From assembly GCF_019703515.2 (NCBI RefSeq), contig NC_059372.1, positions 11,269,492 to 11,333,491 on the forward strand: 64,000 nucleotides of DNA, written 5' to 3'. Positions within the stretch are counted from its first letter, which is position 1. Each line of letters starts with the position of its first letter. The notes beneath the pieces are model-generated. The model saw nothing but the letters and a program-made list of their open reading frames with translations, searched no databases and was not told the DNA's origin. Source of the DNA: Myxocyprinus asiaticus. Lineage: Eukaryota; Chordata; Actinopteri; Cypriniformes; Catostomidae. Position numbers and translations under genes: made by a program. Of the stretch, positions 1 through 64,000 are shown piece after piece.

Positions 1-81
1 AACTTTGCTGCTTCCATTTATCAGTAATCTCTCAGTGTAACTTATTCTAAAAATGTAATGCATGCATCATCCCATCTTGTA

Positions 82-1290
82 CACTGGCGGCCAAAAGTTT
101 GGAATAATGTTCAGATTTTGCTCTTCTGGGAAGAAATTGGTACTTTTATTCACCAAAGTGTCATTCAACTGATCACAATGTATAGTCAGGACGTTAATAA
201 CATGGAAAATTACTATTACAATTTGAAAAACATGTTCAGAACTTCTTAAACTACTTCAAAGTGTTCTCATCAAAAAATCCTCCACATGCAGCAATGACAG
301 CTTTGCAGGTCTTTGGCATTCTAGCTGTCAGCTTGTCCAGATACTCAGGTGACATTTCACCCCACACTTCCTGTAGCACTTGCCATAGATGTGGCTGTCT
401 TGTCGGGCACTTCTCATGCACCTTACAGTCAATGGGGTTAAGATCCATAACACTCTTTTCCAATTATCTGTTGTCCAGTGTCTGTGTTTCTTTGCCCACT
501 CTAACCTTTTCTTTTTGTTTTTCTGTTTCAAAAGTGGCTTTTTCTTTGCAATTCTTCCCATAAGGCCTGCACCCCTGAGTCTTGTCTTTACTGTTGTACA
601 TGAAACTGGTGTTGAGCGGGTAGAATTCAATGAAGCTGTCAGCTGAGGACATGTGAGGCATCTATTTCTCAAACTAGAGACTCTGATGTACTTATCCTCT
701 TGTTTAGTTGTACATCTGGCCTTCCACATCTCTTTCTGTCCTTGTTAGAGACAGTTGCCCTTGTCTTTGAAGACTGTAGTGTACACCTTTGTATGAAATC
801 TTCAGTTTTTTGGCCATTTTAAGCATTGTATAGCCTTCATTCCTCAAAACAATTAATGACTGATGAGTTTCTACAGAAAGCTGTTTCTTTTTTGCCATTT
901 TTGACCTAATATTGATCTTAAGACATGCCAGTCTATTGCATACTGTGGCAACTCAAAAACAAACACAAAGACAATATTAAGCTTGATTTAATGAACCAAA
1001 GAGCTTTCAACTGTGTTTGATATAATAGCAAGTGATTTCCTAGCACCAAATTAGCAATTTAGCATGATTAATCTAGGATAAGGTGTTGGAGTGATGGCTG
1101 CTGGAAATGGGGCCTGTCTAGATTTGATCAAAAATGACTTTTTTCAAATAGTGATGGTGCTGTTTTTTACATCAGTAATGTCCTGACTATACTTTATGAT
1201 CAGTTGAATGCCACTTTGGTGAATTAAAGTACCATTTTCCTTCCGAAACAGCAAAATCTGTACTTTATTCCAAACTTTTGGCCGTCAGTG
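82..1290 (-). mobile_element. Tc1-like DNA transposon, internally deleted copy 1
   Basis: Terminal inverted repeats (CACTGGCGGCCAAAAGTTTG at the left, its near complement at the right) are flanked by TA duplications at 80-81 and 1291-1292. The - strand holds broken Tc1 transposase: an N-terminal helix-turn-helix piece at 704-898 (MAKKKQLSVET), a middle piece at about 463-690 (RNRCLTCPQLTASLNSTRS, EWAKKHRHWTTDNWKR) and a C-terminal piece at 251-463. The catalytic core between WKRVLW and DLNP is deleted, removing both catalytic aspartates, so the copy cannot encode active transposase. A sister copy lies at 61161-62602. Confidence 0.9.
251..898 (-). pseudogene. Tc1-like transposase remnant, catalytic core deleted
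   Basis: Three reading-frame blocks on the - strand match a Tc1 transposase in order: paired-type DNA-binding part, CPQLTASLNST / KKPLLKQKNKKKRLEWAKKH, then a C-terminal block with KCPTRQPHLWQVLQEVWGEM and MPKTCKAVIAACGGFFDE. The reading frame shifts at the deletion junction near 463. This is a dead remnant. Confidence 0.85.
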
Positions 1291-1663
1291 TAGGTGTTGC
1301 GCTGCTTACAGTATAGTACATTTAACTATATGATTCATGACTATAAGGGGCCCTTAGATTGTGCCAAATGTTCTGTAACCCACTTTTCATCTGGGTGAGG
1401 TGGAAACATGCCAGACCATTTTAGTGCACTGGAAACCCATCCTTACAGAGAATGGAAAATGGAAATAATTGGACTTTTAGTGTCAACACCAGTCACTTGA
1501 TTCAGTTACTTTTTCCCACTGCTCAAATAAAGATGAATTACACCTAATAATGAAAAAACAATATGCCACAATCACCTCTGTTAAATTAAAAACACGTGAG
1601 ACTGAAATAATGATAAATCCATATCTGTACACCAAAAAGCTGTGATCATCTGTAAAGCACTAC

Positions 1664-4208
1664 CAGTGGTGGAAAAAGTACAGATTTGTTTTACTTAAGT
1701 AAAAGTACTGCTACTGAAGAAATAATTAACTTGAGTACAAGTAGAAGTACTGAGAAATATTATGACTCAAGTAAGAGTAAATAAGTAGCTTGCAGAAAAA
1801 CTACTCAAGTAATTACGTTACAAGTTACTTTATGAAAATTATATATATTTGTGCCGAGGAGGAGTGTGTGGCTGGGCTGTAACGATGGACACCCGGTGCT
1901 GAATCAGCCCAATCAGCCGGGAGAGGGATAAAGAGGAGCCAGGGATGCCAGTTCGAGAGAGAGAGAGAGAGAGAGAGGCATGCAGCAGTCTTGTGTGTAT
2001 TTTGTGTTATGCTGGAAAGCAGTTTTATGTTGTGTATTTTGTTCATTTGTTTATTAAAAGTTTACGCTGACTGCTCAGCTGGTTCCCGCCTCCTCCTTGC
2101 CCATAGTGTGAATCCGTTACAATAGTACATATGCTTCAATTTTTTTTATAACACAGAGACATTTTTGTTCTTGAAAGAAACTGATACTTCCTTTCACCAA
2201 GGATGCATTAAATTGATCAAAAATACTGCCAAAATAATTAATTGCAAATTATTATTACGGTTTGAAATAATTGTTTTAAGTGGTATTTATTCAATTTTTC
2301 TTTACCCATGATGGCAAACATATACTGTGTCACCTTTACCTTACAAAAGCATTCTAAAGTGCTAATTTGGTACTCAAGAAAATTTTCTTATTAGAACAAT
2401 TGAAAATGGTTGCACTGCCATGCGGAAATCACAATACAGTGTTTTTTGTTCCCCCATTTGCTGAGGTATTGAGTTGCTTTACACTTGCAAGTCAAATTTT
2501 GGTTTTAAAAATAGGCAAAAAGAAACACATTTCTCCTGAAATTCTATTTTCTCCAAAGTCTATTGTTTTAGAGAGATGAAGGCTATTACATGCATTACTG
2601 TTTTGAAAAAAGAAGCTCTTACCAGTATAGAGAAGGAAGTGGATGGCTGGATGCACAACAAAAAGACAAGTCACAGTCTCTAGTTTGAGAAACAGACTCC
2701 TCACAGGTCCTAAACTAGCAGCTTCTAAATGCCAAAGACCTGCATTGCTGCAAGCAGATTCTTGGATAAAGAGAACTTTTTAAGAATACAACATTTATTT
2801 AAATAGAAATAGCCATTTGTAACAATCTAAATGTCTCTAAATCATCTCTAATCTACATAATGTGCATTGTGACGGAAACACATTCCTATTTCAGGTTTAT
2901 TCTCATTCATATAAGTATTTTGGCTGTTAAGGTTAACAAATGGTACAAAACTAATATAATGCAATATCATGAAGGAGGAAATTTATCCTCTATGATATTG
3001 CAGCAATTATCCAGATATGGAATGAGATTATTAAGCAAACTGTTATCAACTCCTACATGCCAACTGAATAAAATAAGGAAAAAATAAACATTTCACACAG
3101 TGTTTAGTGAGAGATATGGTTGATTCAAACACTAAAAGTGGCTGTTCTGTATGTGTATTATTGTATTCCAGTTGTAATAATAAAGTATTAATTAACATTA
3201 TGGTTATTTAACATATTGAGATATTATTAAGTAAATTTTAGCATTTGGTTACATTATGTTTTGTGATTTCTCATACATTCTTTATATAACAACCATCCCT
3301 TGGCCTCTAGCTGGTGAGGCTTTTCAGACAGATAAACAGCAGCACAGGGAAGTACAGTACAGCACCGTAAGCGAGAGTGTTACACGTTAGGACAGTTTAT
3401 TTTAAACAAGAGGGGCGAACGGTTATGGAAATTATCGTGGGAGTACAATACGAACTGATGCGGATTGATAGAAGCGGAGAGCCCGTCTGTGCACGCGATG
3501 GTGCGAGGAACCGGACGGTGGGAAAAAAATAATGTGCAGTGAAAAGTCAAAAGAAGATCGCAATGTATGTAATTGTAACTATTTCAGATATTATTAATAA
3601 AACACGGGAACTCATTGCGTGGGCATTTTTTGCACCCATATTTTGAATTTCGGGGATATTTTTGTTAATTTCGATGGCATTTTTGCCTCGAGTCCCTGAC
3701 ACTATTACCATTGTATCTTTCTAAGGTATTTAAAGTTTGATCAGTGGTTAAACATGTTCAGACGGTTCCCTTGCACCTGAATGAACGGCTCCTTTCCAGA
3801 ATAAAATGAGATATGCAGAAAATCACAATATTACAGTTCTTGTATTGTGACAGGGCAGAAAGTCTTGGAAAAGCTAGAGAGGAGAGGACACCGACGGCAG
3901 TTTATGCAAGCTGCCGTGCTGATGATGCTGTGCCCTGCGGGCTTCCGTCATGCCACGCACAGCGCATTTTAGTTTATAAACAGATTTAGTGCTTATAACT
4001 TTCTTCTTCCTTAATATTCAGAAATATTATGTTTTTTGTTTTTTTTGTACTTTGTAATTGTGGTGAAAAATAACTGTAGTGAAGTTGACTACTTCATTTT
4101 TAATCAACTCAAGTAAAAGTACTATTATTTATTTATACTTAAAAAAGTAGAAAAATGTACTCAAGTACTGTAATGAAAGTAGTTGTAATTCGTTACTTTC
4201 CACCTCTG
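1664..4208. mobile_element. hAT-type DNA element with CAGTGGTGGAAAAAGTA ends
   Basis: The ends CAGTGGTGGAAAAAGTA (left) and TTACTTTCCACCTCTG (right) are inverted and each leads into AAGTAAAAGTACT-rich subterminal sequence. The flanks AGCACTAC (1656-1663) and AGCATGAC (4209-4216) match at 6 of 8 positions, as expected of an aged 8-bp hAT target duplication. No transposase was recognised, so it is non-autonomous. It contains a solo LTR and about 2 kb of AT-rich sequence without readable genes. Confidence 0.75.
1850..2121. mobile_element. Solo LTR (Gypsy-like) inside the hAT element
   Basis: The segment runs from TGTGCCGAGG to CCGTTACA, with TG...CA boundaries. It has a GATAAAGAGGAG motif, a (GA)n tract at 1953-1976 and an ATTAAA polyadenylation-like signal near 2051. 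The flanks ATATT and ATAGT resemble a 5-bp target duplication. Internal retroviral or gypsy genes are absent, consistent with LTR-LTR recombination. The family assignment is from memory of similar fish LTRs. Confidence 0.65.
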
Positions 4209-4235
4209 AGCATGACCCAGCAATATATTTTTTAA

Positions 4236-4842
4236 AGGAATGTTCCGGGTTCAATACAAGGTTAAGCTCAGTCGACAGCATTTGTGGCATAATATTGTTT
4301 AACACACACACACACACACACAAAATTTGACTCCTCCCTCCTTTTCTTTAAAAAAACAAATAGTGAGGTTACAGTGAGGCACTTACATGTGGAGTGGAAG
4401 TAAATGGGGCCAATCTGTAAACATTAAAATACACACTATTTCTAAAGCAAAGCCACAAGACGTAAACAGTATGAGTGATATCATGATTTTAGTGTAATAA
4501 AATTGCTTATTTACCTTTTCTGTGTAAAGTCATAGCCAATTTTACAACTTCGTTGCCATGACGATTTAATGTCAAGAAACCCTAAAACGACTGTAAAAAT
4601 GACTATTTAATAATACATTTGTTTTAAAATAAGAAATAATGTAAGTGCTTTTATAAAATTATAAGCTTCACTGCCTTTAAACCCACCAAAAATTGGCCCC
4701 ATTCACTTCCATTGTAAGTGCAGCACTGTAACCTCGTTTTTATATATATATATATATATGTAAATGAGGGACGGGTCGAAATTATTTTTGTGGTAATCCA
4801 CATTATGACACAAATGCTGCCGATTGAGCTTGGAATATTCCA
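4236..4842. mobile_element. TTAA-flanked MITE, family A
   Basis: It is flanked by TTAA at 4232-4235 and 4843-4846. The left end (AGGAATGTTCCGGGTTCAA, then GCTCAGTCGACAGCATTTGT) is inverted at the right (ACAAATGCTGCCGATTGAGC, then TGGAATATTCC). Microsatellites (CA)n at 4303-4321 and (TA)n at 4740-4759 lie inside. It ends about 150 bp before the promoter candidate. A related copy is at 14260-15544. Confidence 0.75.
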
Positions 4843-4991
4843 TTAATTTCTCAAAGGCGATTATATACATCCCAAAGTTTAAATTTACAGAAGGTGTTAA
4901 AAAAAACTGTGTAAAAAATTTTGTAACCTTTATCATAACTCCTCTGTAGTCGTTTCTCCTGCTCAGTTGTAGCAGCCCATTGCGACTTTTC

Positions 4992-5070
4992 ATTGGCTAA
5001 GCGTCTGTCAATCAACTGTATGGCGCCTTTCATTGGTTCATTCCTCCACTGACGTCATCCAGGAAGAGCC
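4992..5070 (+). promoter_or_regulatory. Candidate TATA-less spryd3 promoter (CCAAT x2, CRE, ETS-like)
   Basis: Two inverted CCAAT boxes (ATTGG at 4992-4996 and 5032-5036) lie 40 bp apart, followed by a perfect palindromic CRE, TGACGTCA, at 5050-5057, and an AGGAAG ETS-like core at 5061-5066. This arrangement is typical of housekeeping promoters bound by NF-Y, CREB/ATF and ETS factors. It lies about 0.9 kb upstream of the first coding exon, and no TATA box is obvious. Assignment to spryd3 is inferred from position. Confidence 0.55.
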
Positions 5071-5176
5071 GTTTACACTTCAGCGAAGTTTGCCAGGTTG
5101 CTAATAGAATCGATATCTAGAAGTAAACATAAGTGCCCTTAAATGTTCTAATGTCTTAACAATTGATGTACATAAG
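5071..5176 (+). other. Possible non-coding first exon of spryd3
   Basis: The coding exon begins with a splice acceptor, so a 5' UTR exon must lie upstream. A donor-like AAG|GTACGT at 5174-5182 follows the promoter candidate, which would make this segment the first exon. Other donors are possible and the transcription start is not determinable here. Confidence 0.25.
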
Positions 5177-5982
5177 GTACGTAAATACATTAAATATATT
5201 TAAATACGTTAAACTCGAACATAGTTTTTTAGCGGCTGTGTAATTTTGACATTTTGTTTCGAAAAGGCCTCCAACCAGCTAATAATCTGTTAGCCAGCAA
5301 AGTGATTAGCAGTGATTGAAACTAACGTACTAGTTTGGGGGTTTAATTTATTATTTAATAATTAGTTTGTCTGTGTGTCAATTATGAAGCTAAACTTATT
5401 TAACTGCATGCTGCTTTAATAGAGGTTATAAAAGAGTCTATGTTTGACAAAATTCTGTGTGTACAGTTTTCTGTCAAACAACTGTCAACTAGAAACATTT
5501 TGCACTATTTCTAGTACAGAGACTGTAGATAGAAACTCCACTGTAATCAAGTCTGTCTTTTCTAATGGCAATGTCTGTTACAGTGTAAATTACTGTTACT
5601 AAATAATTGTTTATACCAAATCTGAGATTGAGTTTTGTAATAAATGCAATATTTTTTAGTTTAAGGCTGTTAAAGGAGAGCTTCAGACAGTTGAAGTCCA
5701 TTTGTGCATGTTTGATATTCTTTTGGCCTTATGTGTGGAAACAATGAGACATAAAAATCTGCACAGGAAATATTTTGGCATGATTGGAAAAAGACCAAAA
5801 GCCATTTATAATTCTGAACAAATATGCTATGTTTGCACAGATGTTATTTCCATGACAATACATGGTCAGCAAGTCAATCTACTAGTTCCTCTTCTTATGT
5901 TTTCAATCAGATTAGTCTCTGGTCCCCAAACCGAGTCTTTTAAACCTTATGGCATCTGTTTCCCACTCCACAGCCCTCCGAA

Positions 5983-63787
<57,805 letters not shown>

Positions 63788-64000
63788 TGAATGCAGAGCT
63801 TAGTGAATCCATATCCCCAATCCTGCTGTCAGCCAATCGCAACATTTCACTAACCCACCATGCTGAAGTTCAGGGACAGAATTGATACACCAAGAAAGAA
63901 TGGTGGGAATGGTTTATTTATGCTTTAAACAAATACAAAAAGGCACTTGAGAATGCAACAGTGTAACACTTTCAAAGTTTAACACGCCCACATAAGTGCA
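63788..64000 (+). other. spryd3: Start of spryd3 3' UTR
   Basis: Sequence after the TAA with no recognised repeat and no canonical polyadenylation signal. The UTR continues beyond the window. Confidence 0.7.

Overview
This window is vertebrate chromosomal DNA, almost certainly from a ray-finned fish and probably a cypriniform (carp, sucker or loach relative). The evidence is AT-rich intronic DNA with long (TA)n and (TG)n microsatellites, many Tc1-like transposons, TTAA-flanked MITEs, hAT elements, a tRNA-headed SINE and L1-like and L2-like LINEs of fish type. No prokaryotic gene organisation is present. The clade call rests on my memory of fish repeats, not on a search.

One host gene was recognised: spryd3 (SPRY domain-containing protein 3), on the + strand. 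Its coding region is complete in ten exons from the ATG at 5983 to the TAA at 63787, giving 416 residues. All introns have GT/AG ends and the reading phase is kept across every junction. The protein carries two SPRY modules in tandem, and an acidic linker interrupts the second. A TATA-less promoter candidate (two inverted CCAAT boxes, a perfect TGACGTCA and an ETS-like core) lies at 4.99-5.07 kb, so the first exon is probably non-coding. The 3' UTR runs off the right edge.

Most of the rest is transposon-derived, much of it nested. 0-5 kb: a deleted Tc1 copy, a hAT element carrying a solo LTR, and a TTAA MITE next to the promoter. 7-20 kb: a Harbinger-like remnant inside a TTAA MITE, three hAT elements with 8-bp target duplications (one with an internal duplication and a TTAA insertion, one carrying a SINE), and another TTAA MITE with a MITE inside it. 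20.5-21.8 kb: exons 3-5 with a MITE in intron 3. 21.8-48 kb is the giant intron 5: a MITE hairpin, an L1-like LINE broken by a Tc1 copy and a small Tc1 MITE, a terminal-inverted-repeat element with GGGGAAGTGACCC ends, an L2-like LINE, a minisatellite bounded by inverted repeats, and one Tc1 element nested in the end of another. 48-64 kb: exons 6-10, two SINEs, a fold-back repeat cluster and a second copy of the deleted Tc1 family.

I found no evidence for a novel multi-gene system. The unusual content is the nesting history of the repeats, a MITE hairpin resembling a miRNA precursor, and two unrelated-site copies of one Tc1 deletion derivative.
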